Assembly: GCF_007954425.1 (NCBI RefSeq)
Contig: NZ_CP042345.1
Coordinates: forward strand, 1,612,001 to 1,676,000
DNA: 64,000 nt
Source: Novosphingobium ginsenosidimutans
Lineage (GTDB): Bacteria; Pseudomonadota; Alphaproteobacteria; Sphingomonadales; Sphingomonadaceae
Direction: 5' to 3'
Under the pieces are notes generated by a model. It was not told the origin of the DNA and did no database searches. It worked only from the letters and a program-made list of their open reading frames with translations. Below are positions 47,143-56,748 of this stretch, piece after piece. The position numbers and the translations under genes were made by a program. Each line of letters starts with the position of its first letter. Position 1 is the stretch's first letter.

Positions 47143-48131
47143 TGGCAGCAGCGACAGTGTGGATGCCGCCCGAATGGCATCCGCAGGACTGGATCTGGAT
47201 CGGCTTTCCGCACGATCCGGTCGAATGGCCCGGCTTTCTGGAACGCGCCCAGGAACAGGTCGCGGCCTTTGCCAATGCCGTGGCCGAAAGCGGGCAGGAA
47301 GTGCGGCTGATCGTCCGCGATGCGGCCAACCACGCCCGCGCCAGCGCGCTGTGCAGCGCGGCGGTAAAGCTGGAGACGCGCCGCTATGGCGATGTCTGGC
47401 TGCGCGATACCGGTCCGCTGGTGGTGCAGCGCGATGGCGCGGCGCTGGGCCAGCGCTTTGGCTTCAACGGCTGGGGCGGCAAGTACCTGATGGACGGCGA
47501 CCAGGAGATCGGCGCGGAGCTGGCGGAAAGCGCCGGCCTGCCCGTCGCCACGGCCGACTGGATCCTGGAGGGCGGGGCGCTTGATTGCGATGGCACGGGC
47601 CTTGTCGCGACGACCGAGCAGTGCCTCCTGAACCCCAATCGCAACCCGCAGCTCGCGCGCGCCGATCTGGAAGCGCGGCTGGAGCGAGACCTTGGGTTCG
47701 ACAAGGTGCTGTGGCTGGGCGAAGGGCTGATCAACGATCACACCGATGGCCATGTCGACAACCTCGCGCGGTTCGTTGCGCCCGGCGTCCTGGTTGTCCC
47801 GCGCCCCACCGGGGCGGACGATCCCAATGCCGCGATCTATGCCGATGCCAAGGCGCGGGCGGAGGCACTTGGCCTGAAAGTCGCCGAAGTGCCGTCGCCG
47901 GGCCGGGTGACAAGCGAGGGCGGGCGGATCGAGCCGGCGAGCTATATGAACTTTGCCGTGACCAGCCATGTGGTGGTCGTCCCGACCTATGGCACGCGCC
48001 ATGACGAGGACGGCGTCGCGGCGATCCAGGCGCTGTTTCCGGACCGAGCGGTGGTCGGCGTGCTGGCCGATGCGGTACTCGCCGGGGGCGGCTCGTTCCA
48101 CTGCGCCAGCCAGCAGATGCCGCGGTTCTGA
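47142..48131 (+). CDS. aguA: Agmatine deiminase
   Basis: A 329-residue peptidylarginine deiminase-like enzyme that converts agmatine to N-carbamoylputrescine and ammonia. It begins MPPEWHPQDWIWIGFPHDP, and then has RYGDVWLRDTGPLVVQ, WILEGGALDCDG (acid), INDHTDGHVDNLARF (catalytic His) and GGGSFHCASQQMPRF near the C-terminus, with catalytic Cys321. The family's usual GGNIHC is seen as GGSFHC. It is translationally coupled to the M28 peptidase gene, an unusual pairing that may link peptide or amine use. No N-carbamoylputrescine amidase gene is near. Confidence 0.93.
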
Positions 48132-48155
48132 AGGCGGTTTCGGTCTGACGAATCC

Positions 48156-48194
48156 TTGACTCCGGTCCATCGCGCATTTAGTTTCAACTGAAAC
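48156..48194 (+). promoter_or_regulatory. Sigma-70-like promoter with overlapping palindromic operator
   Basis: TTGACT at 48156-48161 and TAGTTT at 48179-48184 are spaced by 17 bases, a good sigma-70 layout. GTTTCAACTGAAAC at 48181-48194 is a perfect six-base inverted repeat with a two-base centre that overlaps the -10 box and start site. A repressor bound there would block transcription of hpd. MarR- or Lrp-type control of tyrosine catabolism is known elsewhere, but no regulator gene lies next to it. Confidence 0.6.
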
Positions 48195-48222
48195 CGAAAT
48201 TCGTGACAGGAGCACGACCACC

Positions 48223-49311
48223 ATGGCCGACCTTTTCGAAAACCCGCTGGGCCTCGACGGGTTCGAATTCGTCGAGTTCTGCGCGCCGGAAAAGGGCGTG
48301 CTGGAGCCAGTCTTTGCCGCGATGGGCTTTACCGAGATTGCCCGCCACCGCTCCAAGGACGTCCAGCTCTGGCGCCAGGGCGATATCAACCTGATCGCCA
48401 ATTATGAACCGAAAAGCCCGGCTTGGTACTTCGCCCAGGAACACGGCCCCTCGGCTTGCGGGATGGGCTGGCGCGTGCGTGACGCGGCCAAGGCCTATGC
48501 CGAGGCGATCGAGCGCGGGGCTGAGCCGGTCGAAAGCCGCACCGGGGTCATGGAACTGCGCCTGCCGGCCTTTCGCGGGATCGGCGGCTCGATGATCTAC
48601 CTGATCGACCGCTATGGCAGCGACCTGTCGATCTATGACATCGATTTCGTCTACCACGCCGGCGTTGATCGCCACCCGGTCGGCACCGGCCTCAAGCTGA
48701 TCGATCACCTGACGCACAACGTCTATGGCGGGCGCATGGCCCACTGGGCTGCCTTCTATGAGCGGATCGCCGGGTTCCGCGAGATCCGCTATTTCGACAT
48801 CAAGGGCGAGTACACCGGCCTGACCAGCAAGGCGATGACCGCGCCCGATGGCAAGATCCGGATTCCGCTCAACGAGGAAGGCGCCGGTGGCGGCGGCCAG
48901 ATCGAGGAATACCTGCGCGCCTACAACGGCGAGGGGATCCAGCACATCGCCTTTGCCTGCGACGATCTCTACGCCGTCTGGGACCGGCTGGCCGCGCTGG
49001 GCACGCCCTTCGCCCCGGCCCCGCCTGCGACCTATTACGAGATGCTGGATGAGCGCCTGCCCGGCCACGGCGAACCGGTTGGCGAACTGCAAAGGCGTGG
49101 CATCCTGCTCGACGGATCGACCCAGAACAACGATCCGCGCCTGCTGCTGCAGATCTTCAGCCAGACCATGATCGGGCCGGTGTTCTTCGAATTCATCCAG
49201 CGCAAGAAGGACGAGGGCTTTGGCGAGGGCAACTTTACCGCCCTGTTCAAGTCGATCGAAGCCGACCAGATCCGCCGCGGCGCGCTGCAGGTCGAAGGAG
49301 CCGAACAGTGA
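48223..49311 (+). CDS. hpd: 4-Hydroxyphenylpyruvate dioxygenase
   Basis: A 362-residue non-heme iron enzyme that converts 4-hydroxyphenylpyruvate to homogentisate in tyrosine catabolism. It has two VOC-fold halves. The iron ligands are His162 (LIDHLTHNV), His241 (GIQHIAFAC) and Glu323 ([11 protein letters not shown]). The C-terminal lid [20 protein letters not shown] is the family signature. AGGAG before the ATG at 48223 supports the start. It is preceded by a promoter with an operator-like palindrome and overlaps the VOC gene by four bases (GTGA). hmgA is not in the window. Confidence 0.96.
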   Translation: MADLFENPLGLDGFEFVEFCAPEKGVLEPVFAAMGFTEIARHRSKDVQLWRQGDINLIANYEPKSPAWYFAQEHGPSACGMGWRVRDAAKAYAEAIERGAEPVESRTGVMELRLPAFRGIGGSMIYLIDRYGSDLSIYDIDFVYHAGVDRHPVGTGLKLIDHLTHNVYGGRMAHWAAFYERIAGFREIRYFDIKGEYTGLTSKAMTAPDGKIRIPLNEEGAGGGGQIEEYLRAYNGEGIQHIAFACDDLYAVWDRLAALGTPFAPAPPATYYEMLDERLPGHGEPVGELQRRGILLDGSTQNNDPRLLLQIFSQTMIGPVFFEFIQRKKDEGFGEGNFTALFKSIEADQIRRGALQVEGAEQ

Positions 49312-49865
49312 CCGCGGTCCCCACGCTCGAGCGCATCCACCACGTCGCCTATCGCTGCCGCGATGCCAAGGAGACGGTTGAATGGTACAGCCGCGTGCTT
49401 GGCATGCGCTACACCACCGCCTTTGCCGAGGATCACGTGCCCTCGACCGGGGAATTCGACCCCTACATGCATGTCTTCCTCGATTGCGGCGGCGGCAATG
49501 TGGTCGCCTTTTTCGAGCTGCCGAACCAGCCGGAAATGGGCAAGGACCCCAACACCCCGGCCTGGGTCCAGCACCTCGCCTTCAAGGTGGCCGATCTTGA
49601 CGCGCTGCTCGCGGCCAAAGCCCATATCGAGGCGCAGGGGATCGAAGTGCTGGGGCCGACCTATCACGGCATCTTCCGCTCGATCTATTTCTTCGATCCC
49701 AACGGGCACCGGTTGGAGCTGGCCTGCGATATCGGCACGCCGGACCAGTATGCCGAACTGGCCGCCGTCGCCCCGGCCATGTTGCACGAATGGAGTGAAA
49801 CCAAGCGCGCGCCGCGCCATGCATCGTGGCTGCACGAGGATCCGGCCGAACGCGGGGATAGCTGA
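49308..49865 (+). CDS. VOC family (glyoxalase-like) protein
   Basis: A 185-residue protein starting with GTG inside the hpd stop. It is a single vicinal-oxygen-chelate domain: [20 protein letters not shown] at the start and [14 protein letters not shown] then [14 protein letters not shown] later. The His (IHHVAY), His (VQHLAF) and Glu (LELAC) could be metal ligands. Such proteins are often ring-cleavage dioxygenases, isomerases or lyases. Coupling to hpd suggests a step in tyrosine or aromatic acid breakdown, but the reaction is not known. The C-terminal 30 residues are charged and probably flexible. Confidence 0.88.
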   Translation: MTAVPTLERIHHVAYRCRDAKETVEWYSRVLGMRYTTAFAEDHVPSTGEFDPYMHVFLDCGGGNVVAFFELPNQPEMGKDPNTPAWVQHLAFKVADLDALLAAKAHIEAQGIEVLGPTYHGIFRSIYFFDPNGHRLELACDIGTPDQYAELAAVAPAMLHEWSETKRAPRHASWLHEDPAERGDS

Positions 49866-49919
49866 GCCACTGGCTGAAGCTGGGGTTTCATCGCGCAGTT
49901 AATCCGGTATGGGCCGGGC

Positions 49920-51848
49920 GTGCGTCCGTCCGTTCTCCTCTCGCTTGGCCTTGCCGTCCTGTCCACGCCTGCGCTGGCCCAGCGCGCGGGTGAGAATGCC
50001 GCGACTCAGTCGAGCGATGCCTTCGGCCGCTCGGTCGGCAGCGAAAAGACCGGGCTTTACAACAACGAGGATGTGCGGGGATTCAATCCGGTCGACGCGG
50101 GGAACGTCCGGCTCGAGGGTCTGTACTTCGATCAGGTCGAGCGGATTTCCTCGCGGATTGTCGATGGCAACACGATCCGCGTCGGCGCGGCGGCGCTGCG
50201 CTATCCGTTCCCGGCGCCGACAGGCCTGGTCGATTACAACCTGACCCAGCCGGGCAAGGACGCCAGCTACAGCTTCAACCTCGAATACAGCTCGCCCAAT
50301 TCGATCGGGCCGGGTGGCTCGATCGAGTTCAAGCAGCCGCTCAGCGATACCTTTGGCATCTCCGGCGGGGTCGGTTTCCGCAACGCCACCCGCTATGAAG
50401 GCGGGCACAGCCTGTACCGCCCCATCGGCATGACCATGGCCTGGCGCCCGCAGCAGGGCACCGAAGTGCTGCTGTTCGGCGGCTTGTTCATCTACCGCAG
50501 CGACGAGCTGCGGCCGTTCTACTATCCCGTTGGCACCGAGCCGCCGCCCAAGGCAGAGCGTGGGCTCGACCTTAGCCAGCCCTGGGCCAGCCGCAGCCAG
50601 GACCTCTGGACCAGCGGGGCAATCGTCAAGACGCCGCTGCTGGGCGTGAAGCTGGAAGCAGGGCTGTTCTATTCGGCCAAGGACCAGCACAGCGTCTATG
50701 CCGACCTGATGCGCGGTGTCGGCACCGACGGCTCGGTCGCCAACCGCCGCATCATTGCCGAGCGTGACAATTACGACGGCTCGTGGTCGGGCGAAGTGCG
50801 GCTGGTCAAGGAACTGGTCGGCGCCAGCATCAACCACCGCCTGATCGCCTCGGTCCGCGGCCGTTCGCGCAATCGCGATTTCGGCGGGGGCAGCGTGCTG
50901 ACGCTCGGCCCTTCGACCATCCTGCGCCCCGATCTGCGCGCCGAGCCGGTCTGGACGCAAGGGGCCAAGAACCGCGACGAAGTGCGCCAGATCACTGGCG
51001 GTATGGCCTGGTCGATGGTTTCGCCGCAGCACTTCAGCCTGGACGTCGGGATTTCGAAGAGCCGCTACCGCAAGGCGCTCGATTTCGCCGATCCGGCGCT
51101 GGCCGATCCGGTAACGCGCGACAATCCGTTGCTGCTCAATGTGGCGGGCTCGGTCCATGTGGCGCGCGGGCTGTCGCTCTATGCCGGTTACACTCGCGGG
51201 CAAGAGGAAGCGCTGGTGGCTCCCGATATCGCCACCAATCGCTCCGAAGCCCCCCCGGCGCTGCGCACCAGCCAGGTCGAAGCCGGCGCGCGCTGGGCGG
51301 TCACCCCGAAGCTGACCTTCATCGCCGGGGCCTTTTCGATCAAGAAGCCCTACTACAACCTCGATCCGGCGCTGCGCTATCGCCAGTTGGGCGAGCTGAC
51401 CAATCGCGGGGTCGAAGTTTCACTGACCGGACAGCTTGCCCCCGGACTGACCATCGTTGGCGGCTCACTGTTCCTCGATCCGACCATCTCGGGTGAGGCG
51501 GTCGAGACGCGTCTCATCGGCCCGCGCCCGGTCGGACAGATCCGTCGCCGCTCGGTGGCAACGATCGACTGGCGGATGGACGAGGGGCATGGGCCGCTGT
51601 CGCTAGACGCTTCGGTCGAGAGCCTCTCAAGCCGCGTCGGCAATGCCGCCAACACGCTGATCGCGCCGCCGCGCACCACGTTCAACCTGGGCGCGCGTTA
51701 TCGCTTTATAACGGCGGGCGGGACCTGGCTGCTGCGGCCCATGGTGCTCAACCTGTTCAACGAATACGGCTGGAACGTGAACGGATCGGGCGGGTTCACC
51801 TATTCGAACCGGCGCCAGATCACGTTGCAGCTCGTCGCTGACTTCTAG
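49920..51848 (+). CDS. TonB-dependent receptor
   Basis: A 642-residue outer-membrane receptor starting at GTG 49920, with a signal peptide (SVLLSLGLAVLSTPALA). The plug domain is short; NNEDVRGFNPVDAGNVRLEG followed by YFDQVERISSRIVDG resembles the plug core, while the usual TonB box is not obvious. The barrel runs from about residue 110 to the end, with many amphipathic strands and a C-terminal aromatic (QLVADF). It lies 54 bases after the VOC gene and may be co-transcribed with hpd. The plug being reduced is odd, and the substrate is unknown. It might import aromatic compounds or an iron complex. Confidence 0.87.
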   Translation: MRPSVLLSLGLAVLSTPALAQRAGENAATQSSDAFGRSVGSEKTGLYNNEDVRGFNPVDAGNVRLEGLYFDQVERISSRIVDGNTIRVGAAALRYPFPAPTGLVDYNLTQPGKDASYSFNLEYSSPNSIGPGGSIEFKQPLSDTFGISGGVGFRNATRYEGGHSLYRPIGMTMAWRPQQGTEVLLFGGLFIYRSDELRPFYYPVGTEPPPKAERGLDLSQPWASRSQDLWTSGAIVKTPLLGVKLEAGLFYSAKDQHSVYADLMRGVGTDGSVANRRIIAERDNYDGSWSGEVRLVKELVGASINHRLIASVRGRSRNRDFGGGSVLTLGPSTILRPDLRAEPVWTQGAKNRDEVRQITGGMAWSMVSPQHFSLDVGISKSRYRKALDFADPALADPVTRDNPLLLNVAGSVHVARGLSLYAGYTRGQEEALVAPDIATNRSEAPPALRTSQVEAGARWAVTPKLTFIAGAFSIKKPYYNLDPALRYRQLGELTNRGVEVSLTGQLAPGLTIVGGSLFLDPTISGEAVETRLIGPRPVGQIRRRSVATIDWRMDEGHGPLSLDASVESLSSRVGNAANTLIAPPRTTFNLGARYRFITAGGTWLLRPMVLNLFNEYGWNVNGSGGFTYSNRRQITLQLVADF

Positions 51849-51856
51849 GAGTCCCT

Positions 51857-51901
51857 GTGGGGTGCGCCGATGGCATCCGCCATCGGCTGGTGTTGCCCCA
51901 C
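51857..51901. repeat. Nested inverted repeat between convergent genes
   Basis: An inner perfect 9-base repeat (GCCGATGGC at 51866-51874 with GCCATCGGC at 51879-51887, loop ATCC) lies inside an outer 6-base repeat (GTGGGG at 51857-51862 with CCCCAC at 51896-51901). It sits between the TonB receptor gene and the convergent MFS gene. It is probably a two-way transcription barrier, although neither side has a T-run. Confidence 0.5.
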
Positions 51902-51917
51902 GGTTAGTGGAAGAAAA

Positions 51918-53411
51918 CTATTCTCCAGGCACCTTCACGCGCAGCATCGCCGCCGCGGCCAGGACCAGCGTGCCGGCGGCGAAGGCCATGGTCCAGATCG
52001 GCTGGTCGGGGAAGAAGGCCTTCATGACCGAGCCCATCACCGTCGCTACCAGCAATTGCGGTACGACCACGAAGACGTTGAACAGCCCCATGTAGATGCC
52101 AAGCTTGGCTTGCGGCAGGCTGCTCGCCAGGATTGCATAAGGCATGGCGAGGATCGATGCCCAGGCGATGCCCACGCCGATTTCGCTGATGATCAGCTGC
52201 TCGGGTGTGGTGAACACAAAAAAGCTGGCATAGCCCGCCGCACCGCAGAGCAGGCCGAAAACATGGGTCTTGGCTTTGCCAAAGCGGCTCGAAAGGAAGG
52301 GCAGCAGGGTCAGCGCAGCAATCGCCGCCACGCCGTTGTAGACCGAGAACAGCACGCCCACCCAGTTGCCGCCTTCCTGGTAGGCTGCGCTGGCGGGATC
52401 GGCCGAGCCGAAGAAGTTTTGCGCCACCACCGGCGTGGTGTTGATCCACATGATGAACAGCGCCGACCAGCTGAAGAATTGCACCAGCGCCAGCTTGCGC
52501 ATGATTTCCGGCATGCCGGAAAAATCGCCCACTATGCTGGCCAGCATGTTGGCGCTCTTGCCCGAACGGGCCATGCGAATGGCAAGGTAGCTGAGCACGC
52601 CGTAGGCAACCAGCAACATGGCGAGCAGATAGACTTCCTTTTCCAGCCCCCACTCTTCAGTCACCACCGCCAGGAAGCCGCCGCCGGCGATCCACCAGAA
52701 TGGCCCGCCCGTGCTGCGATCGGCCAGGGCACGTAGAGTCGGGCCATCGGCTTCCTCAGCCTCGTCAAAGGCGCGCATTTCCTCGGGCGAATATTCCGTG
52801 GTGGTCAGCACGGTCCACATGACCGCCGCGAAAAGCGCCAGACCGCCCGCCCAAAAGGCAAAGCGCACCGTATCGGGAATCTGGCCAAGCGGGGCCTCGT
52901 TCGACACGCCCCAATGCTCCAGCAGATAGGGGAAGATCGAGCCGACCACCGCGCCCGCACCGATAAAGGCGGTCTGCACGGCATAGCCGGCCGTGTGCTG
53001 GTCCTTGCGCAGCATATCGCCCACAAAGGCCCGGAACGGCTCCATCGAGATGTTGAGGCTGGCATCAAGCACCCACAGCAGCACTGCCGCCATCAGCAGC
53101 ACGTTCGATTCCGGCATGGCCAGTAGCGAGAGCGCCGCGAGAACCGCGCCGAGCAGGAAGAACGGGCGGCGGCGGCCTAGGCGGCCGAGCCAGGTCTTGT
53201 CAGAGAGGTGGCCAATGATCGGCTGGACCAAGAGGCCTGTCAGCGGAGCGGCGACCCACAGCGCCGGCAGATCATCAATCGACGATCCAAGCGACTGGAA
53301 GACACGGCTCATATTGGCGTTCTGCAGCGCAAAGCCGATCTGGATGCCGAAAAAGCCAAAGCTGATGTTGAACAGCCCGGCCCAGCTCTGCCGTGGTTTC
53401 TCGGTAGCCAT
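51918..53411 (-). CDS. MFS transporter, SLC45/MalY-like
   Basis: A 497-residue major facilitator with about twelve TM segments. FGFFGIQIGFALQNANMSRV in TM1 and WVAAPLTGLLVQPIIGHLSD followed by KTWLGRLGRRRPFFLLGAVL in loop 2-3 are typical of the SLC45/GPH-like sugar transporters, including Caulobacter MalY and plant sucrose carriers. A cytoplasmic loop near residues 210-235 is acidic. It lies downstream of the LacI gene on the same strand, 76 bases away. A disaccharide such as maltose or sucrose is the likely substrate. GGGGAGAGG precedes the ATG at 53411. No glucosidase gene is present here. Confidence 0.86.
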   Translation of the reverse strand: MATEKPRQSWAGLFNISFGFFGIQIGFALQNANMSRVFQSLGSSIDDLPALWVAAPLTGLLVQPIIGHLSDKTWLGRLGRRRPFFLLGAVLAALSLLAMPESNVLLMAAVLLWVLDASLNISMEPFRAFVGDMLRKDQHTAGYAVQTAFIGAGAVVGSIFPYLLEHWGVSNEAPLGQIPDTVRFAFWAGGLALFAAVMWTVLTTTEYSPEEMRAFDEAEEADGPTLRALADRSTGGPFWWIAGGGFLAVVTEEWGLEKEVYLLAMLLVAYGVLSYLAIRMARSGKSANMLASIVGDFSGMPEIMRKLALVQFFSWSALFIMWINTTPVVAQNFFGSADPASAAYQEGGNWVGVLFSVYNGVAAIAALTLLPFLSSRFGKAKTHVFGLLCGAAGYASFFVFTTPEQLIISEIGVGIAWASILAMPYAILASSLPQAKLGIYMGLFNVFVVVPQLLVATVMGSVMKAFFPDQPIWTMAFAAGTLVLAAAAMLRVKVPGE

Positions 53412-53487
53412 GCCTCTCCCCTTTATTGATTGCAGGGCTGGCATGCCCGCCGCAGGCAGGCAAGAGGCATACGAATACGTAAGGGCT

Positions 53488-54522
53488 TCAGCCGGTGGTG
53501 CTGGCCCGCACGATCAGCCGTGGCGGCAGGCTGCGATTGGCCTGGGCCCGATCCTCGATCTGCTCGGCCAGCGTCTCGACCAGCAGTTCGCCAGCTGCGA
53601 TCAGGTCCTGCTGGACGGTGGTCAGCGGCGGACTGGTCAGGCTGGCGGCTGGGATATCGTCGAAACCGACTACTGCGACATCGCCAGGCACTTTGCGTCC
53701 CGCTTCGGCCAGTGCCCGCATGGCACCGATAGCAATCAGGTCGCTCGCGGCGAAGACTGCGTCGAAATCCGCCCCGGCGTCCAGCAATGCCCGAACGGCG
53801 GCCCGGCCATCGCCTTCGCTGGATAGCGCGGGGACCTGCAGCGCCGGGTCGGCGGCCAGCCCGGCATCCGCCATTGCTTCGCAGAGGCCGCGATAGCGAT
53901 CGGCGAATTCGGGATAATGCTCGTCGGCATGGCCCAGGAAGGCGATCTTGCGCCGGCCGAGCTCTAGCAGGTGTTCCCCTGCCAGCCGGCCAGCGGCAAC
54001 GTTGTCAGTGCCGACCGTCGCCCCGATCGTATCCTCGCGGACCGAGCCCCAGCGCACAAAGCGTGTATCGTGTTCGACCAGTTCGGTCAGCCGCTGGGTG
54101 TAAAGCGTGTAGTCGCCATAGCCGAGCAGGATCAGGCCATCGGCGCGGTGGCTGTCCTGGTAGCGGGTGTGCCAGTCATCCTCCAGCTTCTGGAACGAGA
54201 TCAGCAGGTCCAGCCCGCGATTTGCCGTCGCGCGCGTGATCGCGCCGAGCATGGCGAGGAAGAACGGGTTGATATTGGCCCCGTCGGGCGTCGGGTCCTC
54301 GAAGAACAGCAGGGCAATGGTGTGCGAGCGCTGCGAGCGCAGCGACGAGGCGTTCTTGTCGACCGAATAGTTCAGCTCGCGCGCGATCTCCTGGATCCGC
54401 TGGCGGGTCGCCAGGCTGACCGATTTGGAGCCGCGCAGCGCGCGGCTGACAGTAGGCTGCGAAACCCCCGCCAGATAGGCGATATCAAAGCTCGTCGGCT
54501 TGGCTGAGGGCTTGCGGCCCAT
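53488..54522 (-). CDS. LacI family transcriptional regulator
   Basis: A 344-residue repressor. The HTH is TSFDIAYLAGVSQPTVSRAL (residues 10-29) followed by the hinge helix RIQEIARELNYSVDKNASSL. The sugar-binding core has two Rossmann-like lobes (TIALLFFEDPTPDG, GAMRALAEAGRKVPGDVAVV and GFDDIPAASL). The core is intact, so it should bind a ligand and an operator. AGGAGAGGA precedes the ATG at 54522. It likely controls the MFS gene downstream and possibly the dehydrogenase operon transcribed away from it at 54741. An exact operator was not found. Confidence 0.93.
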   Translation of the reverse strand: MGRKPSAKPTSFDIAYLAGVSQPTVSRALRGSKSVSLATRQRIQEIARELNYSVDKNASSLRSQRSHTIALLFFEDPTPDGANINPFFLAMLGAITRATANRGLDLLISFQKLEDDWHTRYQDSHRADGLILLGYGDYTLYTQRLTELVEHDTRFVRWGSVREDTIGATVGTDNVAAGRLAGEHLLELGRRKIAFLGHADEHYPEFADRYRGLCEAMADAGLAADPALQVPALSSEGDGRAAVRALLDAGADFDAVFAASDLIAIGAMRALAEAGRKVPGDVAVVGFDDIPAASLTSPPLTTVQQDLIAAGELLVETLAEQIEDRAQANRSLPPRLIVRASTTG

Positions 54523-54740
54523 TTCCTCTCCTGCCCCGTCCGGTCTTGATGCCGACACGCCGCGCAGGATAGCGCTTCAGCCGCCCAGCGCAATTGCCAA
54601 GTCCACCATTTTGGCGGGGCTTGCGGCGCTAAACTAGCAATTTGGCGAATGGGCAGGACCGGCCCCTCACCGCATGACGACATGCTGGGAAAAGGTTCGC
54701 TTTGGCGGGCCCGACCGTGCCAGGCAACCGAGAGAACACC

Positions 54741-55712
54741 ATGCAACTCAGTCGCGAGCAAATGCTGCAGGCCTACCGCCGGATGAAGATCATCCGCGAG
54801 TTTGAAGAGCGCCTGCATATCGATATCGCCACCGGCGCGATTGCCGGTTTCACGCACCTTTATTGCGGCCAGGAAGCGGTTGCAGTCGGGGTCTGCGAGC
54901 ATCTTGATACCGATGACAAGATCGTCTCGACCCACCGCGGCCACGGGCATTGCCTGGCCAAGGGCTGCGATGTCGATGGCATGATGAAAGAAATCTGGGG
55001 CAGCCGCGAAGGCCTGTGCAAGGGCAAGGGCGGCTCGATGCATATCGCCGATGTCGATGTGGGAATGCTGGGCGCCAATGGCATCGTCGGCGCCGGCGCA
55101 CCGATCGCGGTCGGCGCGGCGCTGGCCGCGAAGCTTGATGGCAAGGGCAAGGTCGCAATCACCTTCTCGGGCGACGGGGCCTGCAACCAGGGCACGACGT
55201 TTGAAGCGATGAACATGGCGGTCGTCACCAAGGCGCCCTGCATCTTCGTGTTCGAGAACAACCACTATTCCGAGCACACTGGCTTTGAATATGCCGTCGG
55301 CACCCAGCAAGACATCGCTAGCCGCGCCGAAGCCTTTGGCATGAAGGTCTGGCGCGCTGACGGGACTGATTTTTTCGCAGTCCACGAAACGATGCGCGAA
55401 CTGCTCGACTATGTCCGCGCCGGCAATGGTCCGGCCTCGGTCGAGTTCGATACAGAGCGCTTCTTCGGTCACTTCGAGGGCGATCCGCAGCGCTACCGCG
55501 GCGAGGGTGAGCTCGACCGGATCCGCGAGACCCGCGATTGCCTGAAGAAGTTCCGCCAGAGCGTGGTTTCGGCCAAGCTGCTGACCGACGCCGATCTCGA
55601 TACCATTGACGCCGAGGTGCTCGACCAGATCGAGGCGGCGGTTGTTGCCGCCCGCGCCGCGCCGCGCCCCACGCCCGAAGACGTCCTGGCCGACGTCTAC
55701 GTTGCCTACTGA
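54741..55712 (+). CDS. 2-Oxo acid/acetoin dehydrogenase E1 component, alpha subunit
   Basis: A 323-residue thiamine-diphosphate enzyme subunit. It starts REQMLQAYRRMKIIREFEER; HLYCGQEAVAVGV binds the substrate side, and the TPP/Mg motif GDGACNQGTTFEAMNMA (GDG...N) is near residue 152. STHRGHGHCLAKG and GKGGSMHIAD are typical of the acetoin/pyruvate E1alpha (AcoA/PdhA) family. It decarboxylates a 2-oxo acid or acetoin and passes the acyl group to E2. The ATG at 54741 is chosen; an upstream frame exists. E1beta follows 15 bases later. The substrate could be acetoin, pyruvate or a branched 2-oxo acid. Confidence 0.92.
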   Translation: MQLSREQMLQAYRRMKIIREFEERLHIDIATGAIAGFTHLYCGQEAVAVGVCEHLDTDDKIVSTHRGHGHCLAKGCDVDGMMKEIWGSREGLCKGKGGSMHIADVDVGMLGANGIVGAGAPIAVGAALAAKLDGKGKVAITFSGDGACNQGTTFEAMNMAVVTKAPCIFVFENNHYSEHTGFEYAVGTQQDIASRAEAFGMKVWRADGTDFFAVHETMRELLDYVRAGNGPASVEFDTERFFGHFEGDPQRYRGEGELDRIRETRDCLKKFRQSVVSAKLLTDADLDTIDAEVLDQIEAAVVAARAAPRPTPEDVLADVYVAY

Positions 55713-55727
55713 GCCGGAGACTTCGCA

Positions 55728-56738
55728 ATGGCCAAGATGATGTACCGCGATGCCGTCCGCTCGACGATTTTCGAAGCGATGGAACGCGATGAGCGGGTTG
55801 TGGTCCTGGGTGAGGACGTGGTCGGCGGCATGGGCACGGCCGGCGGGCCCGAAGCGATCGGCGGGATCTGGTCAACTTCGACCGGCTTTTATGATGCCTT
55901 CGGCCCGGACCGGGTGATCGACACCCCGATTTCGGAAAGCGCCATCGTCGGCGCAGCTGGCGGCCTGGCGCTGGCCGGCAAGAAGCCGATCGCTGAACTG
56001 ATGTTTGCCGACTTCATCGGCGTGTCGCTCGACCAGATCTGGAACCAGATCGCCAAGTTCCGTTACATGTTCGGCGGCAAATCGACCTGCCCGGCGATCA
56101 TCCGCATGGCCTATGGCGGCGGTTTCAACGCGGCGGCGCAGCACAGCCAGTCGGTCCACCACTTCCTGACCGCTATGCCGGGCCTCAAGGTCGTCATGCC
56201 TTCCACCCCCGAAGACGTGCGCGGCCTGCTGCGCGAGGCGCTGCGCGGGGACGATCCGGTGATCTTCCTGGAGCACAAGGCGCTCTACGGCGTGACCGGC
56301 GAAGTGCCCGATGGCGATTGGACCATTCCCTTCGGCCATGCCCGCCTGACCCGCGCCGGCCAGGACCTGACCCTGGTCGCGACCGGGCTGATGGTCAGCC
56401 GCTGCGAAGCCGCTGCCGATGCCCTGGCCAAGGACGGGATCGGCTGCGACGTGATCGACCTTCGCACCACCAGCCCGATGGATGAGGAAGCGATCCTCGA
56501 TTCGGTCGAGGTGACCGGGCGACTGGTCGTGGTGGATGAGGCGCCGCAGCGCTGCAGCCTGGCGACCGATATTTCCGCGCTCGCCGCGCAGAAGGCCTTC
56601 GCCAGCCTCAAGGCGCCGATCGAAATGGTCTGCGCGCCGCATTCGCCGGTGCCCTTCGCGCTGGAGCTGGAACAGGCCTACCTGCCGTCGGCGGCCAAGA
56701 TCGAAGCGGCGGCCCGCAAGGTCCTCGGTTACCGCTAG
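55728..56738 (+). CDS. 2-Oxo acid/acetoin dehydrogenase E1 component, beta subunit
   Basis: A 336-residue transketolase-like subunit that forms the alpha2beta2 E1 with the upstream gene. It begins YRDAVRSTIFEAMERDERVV followed by VLGEDV, and has DTPISESAIVGAAGGLALAG, then FADFIGVSLDQIWNQIAKFR and the phosphorylation-loop-like MFGGKSTCPAIIRMAYGGGF. The C-terminal domain includes LRTTSPMDEEAILDSVEVTG. GGAGA eight bases before the ATG supports the start. The E2 gene starts ten bases after it. The family name AcoB/PdhB fits; acetoin and pyruvate cannot be told apart here. Confidence 0.92.
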   Translation: MAKMMYRDAVRSTIFEAMERDERVVVLGEDVVGGMGTAGGPEAIGGIWSTSTGFYDAFGPDRVIDTPISESAIVGAAGGLALAGKKPIAELMFADFIGVSLDQIWNQIAKFRYMFGGKSTCPAIIRMAYGGGFNAAAQHSQSVHHFLTAMPGLKVVMPSTPEDVRGLLREALRGDDPVIFLEHKALYGVTGEVPDGDWTIPFGHARLTRAGQDLTLVATGLMVSRCEAAADALAKDGIGCDVIDLRTTSPMDEEAILDSVEVTGRLVVVDEAPQRCSLATDISALAAQKAFASLKAPIEMVCAPHSPVPFALELEQAYLPSAAKIEAAARKVLGYR

Positions 56739-56748
56739 GAGGCGAGAG

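Noticed and set aside
53465..53485. Possible LacI operator (TACG-AATA-CGTA) between MFS and LacI genes
   Set aside because: The inverted repeat is too short, and a shared 12-base match near 19740 is expected by chance in a window this size.
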